In this document: positions 47,975-60,519 of the stretch, piece after piece
Position numbering within the stretch: the first letter of the stretch is position 1
How the letters are laid out: every line of letters starts with the position of its first letter
Assembly (NCBI GenBank): GCA_003194525.1
Contig: NBIV01000043.1
Span: forward strand, 353,818-417,817
Origin: Gracilariopsis chorda
Lineage: Eukaryota > Rhodophyta > Florideophyceae > Gracilariales > Gracilariaceae
Reading direction: 5' to 3'
Length of the DNA stretch: 64,000 nt
Position numbers and translations under genes: made by a program
Notes under the pieces: generated by a model
Database searches by the model: none
What the model was told of the DNA's origin: nothing
What the model saw: the letters and a program-made list of their open reading frames with translations, nothing else

Positions 47975-48764
47975 GGTTATGGGCCCAGAGCGTCGATTCT
48001 TTGCAGACGTCGCGCTTTACTAATTCTTTTATTTGCGTTCTACGAAGCTGTTCTTGCGAGAAGTTTTGCGTATCTTGTGGAGGTACAGTTGTTGTGGTGA
48101 AAGTAGGCAAAGCGTTCAGAGACCCCTTCTCTGGTAAGCCGACCAGCGCCTGTTCCGATCCCTGCATCTGTGCTTCAGCGCACAAGGAAGACCGCGCTAT
48201 TTTCCTGCAAGTGTCTAGCAGGGGTTAACTGGTGAACGCTTATCGCGACAGCTACTAACCTCCCTGGGACGACACGTAGGGATTGTAAAGCCCCTCGTTC
48301 TGAAGTGCGCAGAACAGGGTAGGTCAAGAAGAATTTCGTACCTCACTTGGAGAGAGTTACCAGGGTCCAGGGGTTCACCCTTAGGGTAGCGGAGGTAGTA
48401 TCTCCCGTCAGTGCGCCCGCCTTTACGAAGTTATTTTCATTTCCGAGTTCGCTTCAGAGCTACTCGTGAGTATACTCCGGGCGTTGAGGACCCCACCTCC
48501 GCCTGTGAGTCGCGTACCAGACGCGTCTGGACGAGCGTTGAGACTTGGTTACACAGTCTCCGCTGGCGCCCTCGCTGTTGAGTGTTGAGATACTCCGCTC
48601 CAGTTTCCCCCTCATAGGGTGACATCAGCTGCAAGTCAATAGCTGTATCGCGATCAGGCATTCATATTAGCTTCTGGTCAATTTCCTAAGCATCGAGTCC
48701 CTCACTCTGCTTTATTTTCATTTCATTTGGTTTCATTTTTGGTGGTTGATCTCCTTCCGGAACA
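47975..48764 (+). other. Primer-binding site and leader of A2-Ib (inverted part)
   Basis: Primer site 47975-47988; hairpin GGAGGTAGTATCTCC 48391-48405; palindrome CCAGACGCGTCTGG 48517-48530. Matches the A2-I leader but in opposite orientation to the A2-Ib integrase. Confidence 0.82.
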
Positions 48765-49791
48765 ATGTCTGACTCCGAAGTTGAGTCCAAAACCACCTCT
48801 GGTGTGAAGATCCCACGCTTCCATGGTAAGCGAGGTGAAGATTACACCCTATGGCGACACCGTCTACGTGCCGCGTGTCGAATTAAAGGTGTCTGGAATG
48901 TCGTTATGTCGAGTTCGGAGGAGTCATCTAGTGCCACAATGACACAAGCGTCTGGTTCTAGTGCGACCCAGACCCCTTCCCGTATACTTGCAAAACGCGA
49001 AAAGGCATGTGCAATCATCATTTGTGCACTTGGTGATTCCCCACTGCGTGTAGTTATGGATGTGGATGGTGACCCTGGTCACATGCTTCGACTACTTGAT
49101 GGGCGATATGCCTCAAACAGGACTGTGTCTCGTATAGCTGTACAGACTCAGCTGTTCAGAATGTCATACAAAGGCCAAAACATGTCCGAGTATGTGGATC
49201 AGTTTGCCTCTCTGTTCTCGCAGCTGGACCGCATGGGCAAGGATGCCGCTATACCTGAGTCTCACAAGGCACCTATGCTTCTGGTCTCTATTGACCCCAA
49301 CTGTTCCTTGGAGTCAACTGCAGCGGCACTTAGGACCAAGGAGATCTCTGAACTGACATGGGACTATGTGGCGACAACCCTGATTGATGAATATAATGCT
49401 CGTCAAATGGGTTCAGGTAGTTCTGGTAGAGGTCGTAATCGCAAAAAGAACAGGAACAAGGGTGGTGCCCGTATAAGTGGACACAGCAGATCATCGATTG
49501 GTAATGAAAATGATGGTAACGCGTCAGATTCGACCGCTGTTAACGACCCCACTGGTCGTGCGTATGCTGCTGGAAGCAGAAACGGGTACCACTGCACCAT
49601 CTGCGACCGTGATGGACATACTCAAGACCGATGTCACATGAATCCAGACAACCCTGACAACCATCTGCCACAAGCAATCTTGGACCAGCTGAGGGTGAAC
49701 GCAGTTGAGAAGCCAAAGCGTTCTGGGAAGTCATCCAGTAGAGCGTCCAAAGTTGAGATTGCTGGTGTTGCTAGTGAGAAGTCTTCAGTGG
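48765..49791 (+). pseudogene. A2-Ib gag (inverted part)
   Basis: Open from ATG to the break after SEKSSVV. Carries the private gag residues of A2-I (SKTTS, DGDPGHMLRLLDGRY, LLVSIDP), CCHC knuckle intact. In A2-I the same codons run straight into VPPAISH; here they meet an antisense A2 LTR, and the continuation is at 47599 on the other strand. Confidence 0.92.
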
Positions 49792-50602
49792 TGATGATGG
49801 TAATGTTAGTTGGGCTACGGCGGATCTGTAGAACAAAGAAAGAAGAAAAAGAAGCAGTGAAGGTTGCCAGTCTTGGGGCGAGTTTATTTGGTAGTGCAAC
49901 TTCAGCGTGTTATATAGCACCTCTACGTCACACTACAACTACAAGAAAACCCTATACCACTAAGTGGGGACACCCAATACTACCAATCATAAACAAACAT
50001 AACACAATAAGGGTTGCACACACTGATTACAGCCAAGTACAACCATGCATAACAACATAACAACACATTACAACAATGCAGACCAAGTGAACCAAGTAGC
50101 CAGCAACGCACAATAAGTGAACCGGACACGCCAACAATGTGCCAGCATGTTGCAGCACTGTATAAACACTTACTCGCATCATCATGACAATGACAAAGCA
50201 CAAATACACATGCCACCGCATCCATGTACATACGCTAGGTGTGTTGCGTGCATGGCACGTGCCTGCTTGCACAACCGCACACATGACACACTTCCATATA
50301 CCTGTAAACCACATGTAGCCACACATATTCTTCAGTACCATACCCATTCACCTTATGCCAAGTGGCCAGTTCCGTGCCAAGAGCCCATAGAATGCATAAC
50401 ACTTGTAACCAATACGTTGCATATGAGTGTTTGCAGTAGCCAATCATATGCCCGTTTCACGTTGGGTTTGAGAACACACGCATATGCGCTTTTGTAAAGC
50501 AGGTCCCAAAAACAGCCCTCCGTTATATGAAACTTTGTTTTCAAGTGTTGCACCATGATGTCCCAGTACTACCCGGCACTCGACTACGTGCTAACATCAA
50601 CA
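49792..50602 (-). repeat. 3' LTR of A2-III
   Basis: 811 bp; sense-strand palindrome copy with one mismatch at 50478-50489, GATTGG box next to it, TATATAA box near the left end. Followed by the purine-tract complement 50603-50611. Confidence 0.93.
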
Positions 50603-53600
50603 CTCCTCCTCGAGTTCCTGGGTCAGACCAACCCTATCCATGATCAACTGTGCCATAGCAGGACTAAGTGGTTTAGTGAGTATGTCAGCATCATTGTCCT
50701 CACTTGCCACATATTCCACAGTTATCACCTTGCTTTTGACCAAGTCTCGGATAAAGTGTATCTTCACGTCAATGTGTTTGGCACGTCCGGAGGGGCAACG
50801 CTCACCAATGGCCCATTCAATCGCACACTGGTTGTCTGAGCGTAGTGGAGTACTCTCATTAACCGGTATTCCACATTCCTCAAGTACTCGAGATATCCAC
50901 ATTAGCTCTTGACTTGCCATCACTAATGCGTAATACTCGGACTCGCCTGTAGACAATGCCACTGACGCCTGCTTACGGGCACCGTAGAAACAAGCACATG
51001 ACCCAAGTTTGATCATAAAGCCAGACAAAGACTTGCGATCAGTGGTGTCACAAGCGTAATCAGAGTCTACATAACCATTGAGCAGCAGGTTACCAGGTTG
51101 ATAAACAAGTCCATGGTGAGTAGTGCCACGTAAATACCTTAGCACGCGCTTCACCGCTCGATGACAATACCGAGTTGGTGCTTTCTGAAAGCGCGCTAGG
51201 ATAAGTACGGGTGCCAATATGTCCAAACGTGTCCGTAATGCCAGGTACAGCAGAGACCCGATCATCTGCTGATACAACTGGACTTCAAATGGGGACTTGT
51301 CCTCCTCCACATCAAGCGAGGAAAAGAAAGATTCTACCATTGGGCTTCGTGCAGGCTTGCTACATTCCAGTCCAAACCGACGTAACATGCCCCTGACATA
51401 CAGCGGCTGTGCTAGTTTTACACCTAACAGTTGGCCATTGGAGTCCATGTTCCAGGTTAATTCAACACCAAGATACATTCTGATACGAGTCTCAACACGT
51501 AGGTCATACAGAGACTTGAGCTCCTCCACTATGTGGGAACGTTGTTCAGCAGTTGGCGTAAATATGAGAAGGTCATCTACGTATACCAAGATGTATGCGT
51601 ATGTGTTACCGGCTAATTTGCGCCTGAAGACACATGGTGCACTGGGTAATTCTTCAAAACCTATGCCTTTAATGTCTGTGCTGAACTTCGTATGCCATGC
51701 CAGATGAGCCTGCTTAAGCCCATATATAGCCTTTAGCAGTTTATAGCATCGTGACTTGAGACCAGGAATGCCACGCGGTGACATCACCCAAACGTCTTCC
51801 TTGAGGTCACCGTTCAGGAATGCGGTTTTAATATCCACCTGTGCAACAAACATCTGCATGCACAACATCAGGTACAGGAACATGCGAACCAAGTTGAACG
51901 AAACGACTGGTGCGTACCTCTCTAAGTAGTCCTGACCATATGTCTGGTGGTTGCCTCCAGCCACTATTCGAGCTCGAAATCGGTCAACGGAGTTGTCTGC
52001 GTCACGTTTCACCTTCAGAATGACATGCGTTGGTAGAGGCGCGGACTTTGGTGAGTCATCCGCAACCCATGTAGCCTTGTCTTCCAAGGATGTGAACTCC
52101 TCATCGATAGCATGTAGCCATTGCTCTCTTTCAGTTGGGGGTGCGGAGAGTGCTTCCTTGAGTGTGGGATCATCACTCGTGGTAACCTTAACCTCCGATT
52201 TGGCCGCGCCAGCCATATGCCACCAGCGTTGTGGTGCACGCCTAGTGCGACGAGGATAGCGTGACTGTGACTCAGAGTCGAGATTTGCTTGTTCAATGTT
52301 CTCTGCATCACTCTCTGACCCCTCTTCGTTGCCGGAATTGTGGTCATCAGTAACAATATCTGGTGGTGCAGAGTTAGCAGTCACGTTTACAGGTGCCCCA
52401 GAATGGTCTATGCTGCCATTTTCCGATTCTGAAATGACGTCCGCAACATCGTCAACATAAAATTCTTCAGAGCTGGTGGAGCCTACATCATCCTCAGAAC
52501 TATAAGTCGCATCTGATGCACTCTCGTCATCCATATAATTGCTTAGATACGGTACACCAGGGAACCTAGATTCATCAAAGGTGACATGACGCGACCTTAC
52601 TATTCGAGGAATATCGTCGTCACCCGATACTAGGACCTCGTAAACACCATGCTCAAGAGTCTGTAAGTACACTCCCTCAAGTGCACGAGACTCGAACTTG
52701 GTGCCCGGGTTCATTTTTAATACATATGCGGCACATCCAAATACTTTGATATACTTCAAAGAAGGCCTATTGTCAGTGACCAACACATACGGGGTCACGC
52801 CAGTGGTGGAATGGGGCACTCTATTGCGAATATAAATCACATGTTTCAGTGCATATGGCCACAAACAGTCTGGTAAACTTGCTTGAATCAGCAAAGCTCG
52901 GGCAGCTTCCCCCATAGTGCGATTGATGCGCTCCGCAATAGCATTGTGTTGTGGGGTATACGGAGGAGAAAACGATACCTCCTGAAGACCATTGTCGGGA
53001 TTGTGTTGCAAAGCAATATACTCTTCTGCGTTGTCAGAGTGCAGTTTTCGAATAAGCACATGCTCTCCTCCAAGCTGTTTGAGCTTCTGCTTTACTCCCA
53101 AAAACACTTCGCTGATCTCAGTTCTGTGCACCATGAACCCAAGCACTGCATATCGTGAGTGATCATCGACAAATCCGGATGCATACCGGAATCGGTCAGG
53201 GAATGATGGCACCAACGGACCGATAATGTCCGAGTGCACCACGTCCCCAACCTGCTTGGCTCGTTCAAACTTGCCCTGAAATGGCAGTTTATGCGCCTTG
53301 GCAAGGCGGCATGGTCGACATACCTCCTCCATGCCCTTGATGTTTGGTACACCGTCGACGTGAGCATGAACTCTTTGAAGGTCATGTTCATTCATATGTG
53401 CCAGTCGGCGGTGCCACAATGAACTAGTGCGCTCGTCGGTAGCAGCAAGCACCGTGGATGTGTCCGTATGGTCGATTGGGTTTGGCAGGGTGTATAAACG
53501 GGAGCGATGATGACGAGTCCCATGCCCGACCTCAAACCCATCTTCGTGTTGTAGGCGTACTTCCTTATCACAAAACAGTGAGTGGATACCTTTGTCAGCC

Positions 53601-54883
53601 AACCGCCCTACAGAAACTAGGTTATATCCAAGATTCGGAACGAGCAGCACATTAGACAACCTAAGATTGACATCCACAAACGGTAATACCACATCTCCTT
53701 GTTGCGTGGCAGTGACCGTGGTGTTGTCAGCTAGTTCAATTGTCCTATGTGGTATGTCGAACATTGTGGTTGGGACGAACGCCGACACCGAACAAAAGAA
53801 ATGAGACGTAGCGCCACTGTCTGCATATGTGTCAATGCACTCATTAACCGGTGGTACCACTGATGACTTTTCACCTGCGACTCCAGCAATCTCAACCTTG
53901 GATGCTTTCCGCGATGACTTGGCGGAACGTTTAGGCTTTTCGACTGCATTTAGCCTTAGCTGATCCAAGATAGCTTGTGGTAAATGGTTGTCAGGATTGT
54001 CCGGATTCATGTGACAACGGTCCTGGGTGTGTCCATCGCGGTCACAAAAGGTGCAGTGGTACCCATTTTTGTTTCCAGCAGCATATGCACGACCAGTGGG
54101 GTCGTTCACAGTGGTTGAATCTGATGCGTTACCATCATTCTCAATACCATTTGATAATTTGCTGTGCCCGCTAATACGGGAACCACCCCTGTTCTTGTTC
54201 TTCTTGCGATTGCGCCCTCTACCAGAACTGCTTGACCCCATTTGACGAGCATTATATTCATCAATTAGGGTTGTTGCTACATAGTCCCAGGTCAGTTCCG
54301 AGATCTCCTTGGTCCTCAGTGCTGCTGCAGTTGATTCCAATGAGCAGTTGGGGTCAATAGATGCCAGAAGCATAGGTGCCTTGTGAGACTCTGGTATGGC
54401 GGCATCTTTGCCCATGCGGTCCAGCTGCGAGAACAGAGAGGCAAACTGGTCCACGAATTCGGACATGTTTTGGCCATTATACGACATTCTGAACAGCTGA
54501 GTCTGCACGGCTATACGAGACACTGTCCTGTTTGAGGCATATCGCGCATCAAGTAGTTGAAGCATGCGACCGGGGTCATCATCCACATCCATAACTACAC
54601 GCAACGGGGCATCACCAAGTGCACAAATGATGATTGCACATGCCTTTTCGCGCTTTGCGAGTGTACGGGAGGGTGTCTGGGTAGCACTAGAACCAGACGC
54701 TTGTGTCATTATTCCACTAGATGACTCCTCCGAACTTGACATAACGACATTCCAGACACCTTTAATACGACATGCAGCACGTAGACGGTGTCTCCATAGG
54801 GTGTAATCTTCTCCCCGCTTACCGTGGAAGCGCGGGATCTTCACACCAGAAGTGGTTTCTGACTCAACTTCGGAGTCTGACAT
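50597..54883 (-). CDS. Intact Ty1/copia gag-pol polyprotein (A2-III)
   Basis: 1428 codons without a stop or frameshift, from ATG 54883-54881 to a stop that lies in the 3' LTR. It would make the capsid protein and enzymes of a copia particle from one precursor. Residues: gag 1 to about 330; CCHC C277, C280, H285, C290; protease D355-S356-G357; pre-integrase zinc domain H491/H496/H500 and C522/C525; integrase D552, D617, E651; acidic linker about 785-870 followed by basic RRTRRAP; RT D1017 and YVDD 1101-1104; RNase H D1273, E1314, D1350. The one suspicious residue is Cys1278 (YACD; YAGD in A1 copies, codon 51050-51052). No frameshift or stop separates gag from pol, so the gag excess must arise in another way. 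Confidence 0.95.
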   Translation of the reverse strand: MSDSEVESETTSGVKIPRFHGKRGEDYTLWRHRLRAACRIKGVWNVVMSSSEESSSGIMTQASGSSATQTPSRTLAKREKACAIIICALGDAPLRVVMDVDDDPGRMLQLLDARYASNRTVSRIAVQTQLFRMSYNGQNMSEFVDQFASLFSQLDRMGKDAAIPESHKAPMLLASIDPNCSLESTAAALRTKEISELTWDYVATTLIDEYNARQMGSSSSGRGRNRKKNKNRGGSRISGHSKLSNGIENDGNASDSTTVNDPTGRAYAAGNKNGYHCTFCDRDGHTQDRCHMNPDNPDNHLPQAILDQLRLNAVEKPKRSAKSSRKASKVEIAGVAGEKSSVVPPVNECIDTYADSGATSHFFCSVSAFVPTTMFDIPHRTIELADNTTVTATQQGDVVLPFVDVNLRLSNVLLVPNLGYNLVSVGRLADKGIHSLFCDKEVRLQHEDGFEVGHGTRHHRSRLYTLPNPIDHTDTSTVLAATDERTSSLWHRRLAHMNEHDLQRVHAHVDGVPNIKGMEEVCRPCRLAKAHKLPFQGKFERAKQVGDVVHSDIIGPLVPSFPDRFRYASGFVDDHSRYAVLGFMVHRTEISEVFLGVKQKLKQLGGEHVLIRKLHSDNAEEYIALQHNPDNGLQEVSFSPPYTPQHNAIAERINRTMGEAARALLIQASLPDCLWPYALKHVIYIRNRVPHSTTGVTPYVLVTDNRPSLKYIKVFGCAAYVLKMNPGTKFESRALEGVYLQTLEHGVYEVLVSGDDDIPRIVRSRHVTFDESRFPGVPYLSNYMDDESASDATYSSEDDVGSTSSEEFYVDDVADVISESENGSIDHSGAPVNVTANSAPPDIVTDDHNSGNEEGSESDAENIEQANLDSESQSRYPRRTRRAPQRWWHMAGAAKSEVKVTTSDDPTLKEALSAPPTEREQWLHAIDEEFTSLEDKATWVADDSPKSAPLPTHVILKVKRDADNSVDRFRARIVAGGNHQTYGQDYLERYAPVVSFNLVRMFLYLMLCMQMFVAQVDIKTAFLNGDLKEDVWVMSPRGIPGLKSRCYKLLKAIYGLKQAHLAWHTKFSTDIKGIGFEELPSAPCVFRRKLAGNTYAYILVYVDDLLIFTPTAEQRSHIVEELKSLYDLRVETRIRMYLGVELTWNMDSNGQLLGVKLAQPLYVRGMLRRFGLECSKPARSPMVESFFSSLDVEEDKSPFEVQLYQQMIGSLLYLALRTRLDILAPVLILARFQKAPTRYCHRAVKRVLRYLRGTTHHGLVYQPGNLLLNGYVDSDYACDTTDRKSLSGFMIKLGSCACFYGARKQASVALSTGESEYYALVMASQELMWISRVLEECGIPVNESTPLRSDNQCAIEWAIGERCPSGRAKHIDVKIHFIRDLVKSKVITVEYVASEDNDADILTKPLSPAMAQLIMDRVGLTQELEEEC

Positions 54884-55667
54884 GGGTCCAGAACGAGTTC
54901 AGTAACCGAAATTAGAACAAACAAGGTACGAAAATGAAGCAGAGTGAGGGACTCGATGCTTAGAATCGCTATCAGAATAGACGAGAGGGCTGTTTTGGCG
55001 GTACAGCTTTGGACTGATAGCGGATGTCACACTATGTGGGTGATGCTGGAGTGGATTATACTCAACACTTAACAGCGAGGGCGCCAGCGGAGACCGTGTA
55101 ACCAAGTCTCAACGCTCGTCCAGACGCGTCTGGTACGCGAATCACAGGCGGAGTTCGGGTTCTCGACGCCTGGAGTATACTCACGAGCAGCTCTGAAGCA
55201 CACTCGGAAAGGAAACTAACTTCGTAAAAGCGGGCGCACTGACGGGAGATACTATCTCCGCTACCCTAAGGGTTGAACCCCTGGACCCTGGTAACTCTCT
55301 CCAGGTGAGGTACGAAATTCTTCGTGACCTACCCTGTTCTGCGCACATCAGAACGAGGGGCTTTATAATCCCTACGTGTCGTCCCAGGGAGGTTAGTAGC
55401 TGTCGCGATAAGCGTTCACCAGTTAACCCCTGCTAGACACTTGCAGGAAAATAGCGCGGTCTTCCTTGTGCGCTGAAGCACAGATGCAGGGATCGGAACA
55501 GGCGCAGGTCGGCTTACCAGAGAAGGGGTCTCTGAACGCTTTGCCTACTTTCACCACAACAACTGTACCTCCACAAGATACGCAAAAATTCTCGCAAGAA
55601 CAGCTTCGTAGAACGCAAATAAAAGAATTAGTAAAGCGCGACGTCTGCAAAGAATCGACGCTCTGGG
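54884..55667 (-). other. Untranslated leader of A2-III
   Basis: Hairpin (GGAGATACTATCTCC on +) 55245-55259, palindrome CCAGACGCGTCTGG 55120-55133. Ends in CTCTGGG, the first part of the primer site, where B-III entered. Confidence 0.78.
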
Positions 55668-56473
55668 TGTTGAAAGTTGAAAGAAAGTTGAGGGGATGGA
55701 AGGGAAGTTCGCCAGCTCTAGCTTGGATTTACTTGGAGGTCCTTCAGGCACATCTTATATACCACTCTAAACTCGAATTGCGCGGGAACACCAACTACAA
55801 GTAAAACCTAAACCACTAAGCAGGGACACTCAATACTACCAATCATCATCTAACATGACATAGCCAGCTCAGCACAACCTCATTACACCAACGCACACCA
55901 ACGCACCAATGTTCTGTAATAGTTACGTGCATACACATGACCATGACAAGGCACAAATTCACGACTCCAACACACGCCAGCACATGCCAACACATCACGG
56001 TAAGTCAACACGTCAGGGTAAGTCGGCACGTAACCTGTGGCGTTAGTGCCATGTCATCATGTGGCAATGCACACAACACCCACGTCATCAATATACCCGT
56101 GCATGTGTAAACCTGTTGACAGTGCATGCGCACCTTACCATTGTACCATCCACTGCTGTACCACTTGTACCAGGTGTCAACCACGTACCACTTGTACCAG
56201 GTGTCAACCACTTCATCAGTATCCCCTGCACACAACGTACACTGTGACCACTGTAGTAGCTGGACACGTGGGTGTGTCCAACCGATCCAGTTATGCCATA
56301 CCACTTGTACGCACCACGTTGCATATGTACATTTGCAGTAGCCAATCAGAAGCCAGTTTCACGTTGGGTTCGCGCACACGCGCATATGCGCTTTTGCAGA
56401 GGTACCCTCTAAAACAGCCCATGCTCCCCGGAACATTTGGTTTTCAGTGACAGCACAGGTACTACTGCCAACA
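55668..56473 (-). repeat. 3' LTR of B-III
   Basis: 806 bp. The ACCACTTGTACCAGGTGTCA segment occurs twice in a row around 56160-56210, which explains the extra length over 779 bp. Purine-tract complement at 56474-56484. Confidence 0.94.
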
Positions 56474-56493
56474 CCCCCCCTCTGTCACTGACT

Positions 56494-59400
56494 TCAAAGG
56501 TCTAAGGGGAGCAAGCCACAGTCACCGCGGAACCTTGCCAGCTTAACTCGACCGAGCGCTTTCGTCAGCATATCGGCAACCATGTCTTCCGTGGAGCAGT
56601 ACTGCAACTGGACGGCTTTGTCGCGTAGAGCCTCTCTGGTGAAGTGAAAGCGAATATCAATGTGCTTAGTACGCTTGTTCACAACTCCATTTCGAGCAAG
56701 GTCGATGCAACCTTGGTTGTCCACGTACACAGTTGTGGGCTCAACCATTAGCGTCACTGACTCATCCACGTGTAGTCCACTTGCGTTGCCAATGCCACTC
56801 CACAGTCGTCTCAGCCAGATCGCTTCCTTCGTCCACTGCACAGACTCACATACTCAGCCTCAGCGCTAGACAATGCAACTACTTCCTGTTGGCGCGAGCT
56901 CCAAGACACAGGAGCACCGCACATCATGAACACATACCCACTGGTGGACTTGCGGTTGGATGTATCACCTGCCCAGTCAGAGTCTACGTATCCATACAGC
57001 TGAGTATCAGTCGTGGTGCCATAAGTAAGTCCGAAGGAGCGAGTGCCATTGAGGTAACGCAGAACACGCTTGACCGCTTTCCAATGAGTCTCTCCAGGTT
57101 TCTCGACATACTTGGCTAGCTTGGACACTGCAAACGAGATGTCCGGTCGAGTGCCAACAGAGAGATACATCAGACAACCGATCACCTGGCGATACGGGAG
57201 GTTCGTCAGAGGCTCTTCTACCTTAGTGAGGTCAGCACCGGAGTCCATGGGAGTGTCCATTGGTTTGCACTGCAACATGCCAAAACGTTCTAAGACCTTA
57301 CGCGTGTATGCAGACTGTGTCAGGTACAGCTGTCTTTTGGATCGATCACGATGGATCTCGAACCCAAGTACCATGCGCGCTTCACTGAGATCCTTCATCT
57401 GAAAACGTTTTGACAGTTCACGCTTTACGCGATTCATTGTCTCCATATTTGGACTCGCAATGAGCAAGTCGTCCACATAAAGAGCAATGATCACAAGCGC
57501 TCCCAGTACCTCTCCGGTGTAGACGCACTCGTCTGCGACGTTTGGCTTCAGACCCATCCAACCAACGAGGAACAAGTACATCTTTGCAAACCACTGCCTT
57601 GATGCCTGTCGTAGCCCATAGATGGCTTTCTTGAGAAGGCATACCAAGTCCTCGTTCCCAGGTTTGATGAATCCGTCCGGCTGCTCCATGTACACAGTCT
57701 CTTCCAGGTCGCCATTCAAGAATGCAGTCTTCACATCCATCTGGTGCAGATGATAGTCCTGCACTGCTACAATGGACAGAATCATTCTAATGGATGTGAA
57801 TTTGACCACTGGTGCATACGTCTCGGAGAAGTCTACACCTTCGATCTGCAGAAACCCTCGAGCCACCACACGAGCCTTGTACCTCACTGTCGGTTCATCG
57901 TTGTCGCCAGCCTCATATTTTTGCACAAATACCCACTTGGATGATATCACGTTGCTGTCAGCTGGCCTTGGCACTAACTCCCATGTGTCATGCTCCATCA
58001 GAGACTCGTACTCACTGTTCATGGCCTTGGTCCACGCTTTTGAATCAGGACGTGACACCGCATCGGAGTATGAGGATGGGACGTCATCACTGGCAGTGAG
58101 TAGGGCAGTGCCGCGCCACCACGAGGTAGGCGCTCTACGCTCACGAGTGGATCTCCGAAGTGGTGGTGGATCTGGTACATCTGGCTCAACTTCTGTCTCA
58201 GCTGTGGGCTCATCGTGGCCACTGCCTGAAGCTTCTTCTGGTGGAGTATCTGGTGCAGCGGGTTCAACTTGGGCAGCATCGGTGGGTTTAGTAGAGGTGG
58301 AGGTGATGTTTGATTTCGGCTTGTCCGAGATGTCGATCTCAGCATAGTCGTCATCATCAACGTGGTCAGTACCTTGATCTGAACCACTACATTCGTCAAA
58401 CCTCACATCTCTCGACACAACCACCTTCTTCTTTTGCGCATCCCACAGTTTTATAACCGTTCGATCCAGATGTGTACCCAATAAAGATCGCCTCCACGGC
58501 ACGTTGCTCCAGCTTCTTCAGCTTGTGGTCCACCACTTTGTACCAGCACCGGCTACCGAACACACGCAGATTGCTCAAGTCAGGTTCATATCCACTCCAC
58601 ATCTCGAGTGGTGTCACGTCACTCGGAAGGGCCTTGCAGGTGACTCGATTGCGCACATACACTGCAACGTTCAATGCTTCAGCCCAGAAGCTCTTTGGCA
58701 GTTTCTTGTGATGCAGCATCGATCTCACCAAGTCCATGAGTGTTCGGTTGAACCGTTCGGCCAGACCATTCTGATGTGGATTGTAAGGCACCGTTCGCTG
58801 ATGTTCAATACCGTGACGTTCAAGCTCTTGTGAAAACTTCTTTGACACATATTCACCAGCATTGTCTGTGCGTAACGCATGTAGCACAGACTCACGAGCG
58901 GTGATGGTTTTCACATGTCGGTCACTCTGATTTTGAACCATCTTCAGCCACTTCACGAACACGTGGAACACCTCATCCTTGGTCTTCAGCATGTACAAGA
59001 AGCAAAAACGGGAGTGATCATCGATGAATGTGACGAAGTAGCGTGAACCTCCCAAGGAACCTACTTGGATTGGACCACAAATGTCCGAATGCACTAGGTC
59101 CAATGGGTGCAAAGCCCGTTCCCCCCCTTGCTTGGGAGTTGGAGCACGTGTAGATTTTCCCACTACACAAGAGTCACACACATCCATCGATTGATTCAAG
59201 TCCACATTCAGCCCTGACGCAACACCGTTACGAGCCATATGTTTGATACCATCCACATTCACATGAGCCATTCGAGCATGCCATAGTGACAGGTCAGTCA
59301 CAAGTGCGTTGTCCATGTCTTCTGGTACTTCAATCGCGGTACATAGGTAGTACAGTCCTTTGATGCGACGGCCCTGGGCGATCATGGTGTTGCCTTTGTA

Positions 59401-60519
59401 TACACATACTTTGGTTTTGTCAAACACCACTCGCGCACCCAGGTCACACATCGCAGATACTGACAGCAGATGATACCTTAAATTCGGTACGTGCACTACT
59501 TCACCCAACCGGCACTTGCTCTTACGCCCTTCAACAGCGAGATCGAGGTGGACACTGCCATGACCAAGAGACTCCAGCTTCGAGTCATTGCCGATACTCA
59601 CACCGGCAGACTCTCTTTTGCTATAACTGTCAAACATGGACTCGTCATACGTCATATGGGCGGTGGCACCAGAGTCAATGATCCAGTCACTGATACTTTC
59701 TTCCACAGAACCTGTCGCAATGAGACAAACAAAGTCAGAGTCACTGTCACATCCTCGTTTCTCGTTGCCGAGATTGGTCTGCACAGCTGTGTTTGCGGCA
59801 GCACTCTGCTCTTTGCTAGCTTCGTCACGTTGTCTCTTGAAACAGTTTCTCTGGATATGCCCCTTCTTACCACAGTAGTAGCACACCATGGACTTCTTTC
59901 GTGACTGCGCACCGACCAAAGCCGTGTCACTTCCGGACTCCTCCTTGGCACGATCGTTCATTCGCTGTTCCTCTTGCAGCAAACGACTCTTCACAAACTC
60001 TAAATCGAGTTTACGATCACTAATCGTGGTGTCAATAGCGACAATGAGGTGTTCGAAGCGGTCTGGTAGCCCACATAGGATTGCCATAGCGATGTCTTCC
60101 TCCTCAACCACTACGTCCATGCTCTTCAGATCCGATGCAAGATGACGAACACGATTGATGAAGTGTAACATTTTCTCATCATCTCGCATCTTGGCTGTGT
60201 AGAAGACACGTCTTGCATTGATTCGGTTGAGCAGCGTTTTACGCTGGAAAACATCGCAAATGGCTTTCCACATTTCCGCAGCATTCTCGGTATCCCTCAC
60301 ATGGTCCAAATGCTCATCACTGATGCTGAGACCAATAACAGCCCTGGCCTTGGAGTCTTTCTTCTTCCATGCTGACAACTCGTCATCGTCCGTAGGCCTG
60401 GTTGATTCAAGATGGTCATCGAGGTCCTTGAGTGCAAGCAGCAACTCAACCTTTTGCTTCCATACATGGAAGTTATCATCGCCCAACTTTTCAATCTTGA
60501 TGCCACCGAATGAATCCAT
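56494..60519 (-). pseudogene. B-III gag-pol polyprotein, two frameshifts
   Basis: From ATG 60519-60517. CCHC, protease DSGATAH, zinc domain and integrase D479/D552/E588 are in the first open part (to 58396). A one-base insertion in a T run (58449-58452) shifts the frame at the integrase end. A second open part holds RT (YVDDLLIA) and RNase H (DSDWAGD). A one-base deletion near 56832 shifts the last 100 or so codons. No nonsense substitution seen, so decay is slight. Confidence 0.93.
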
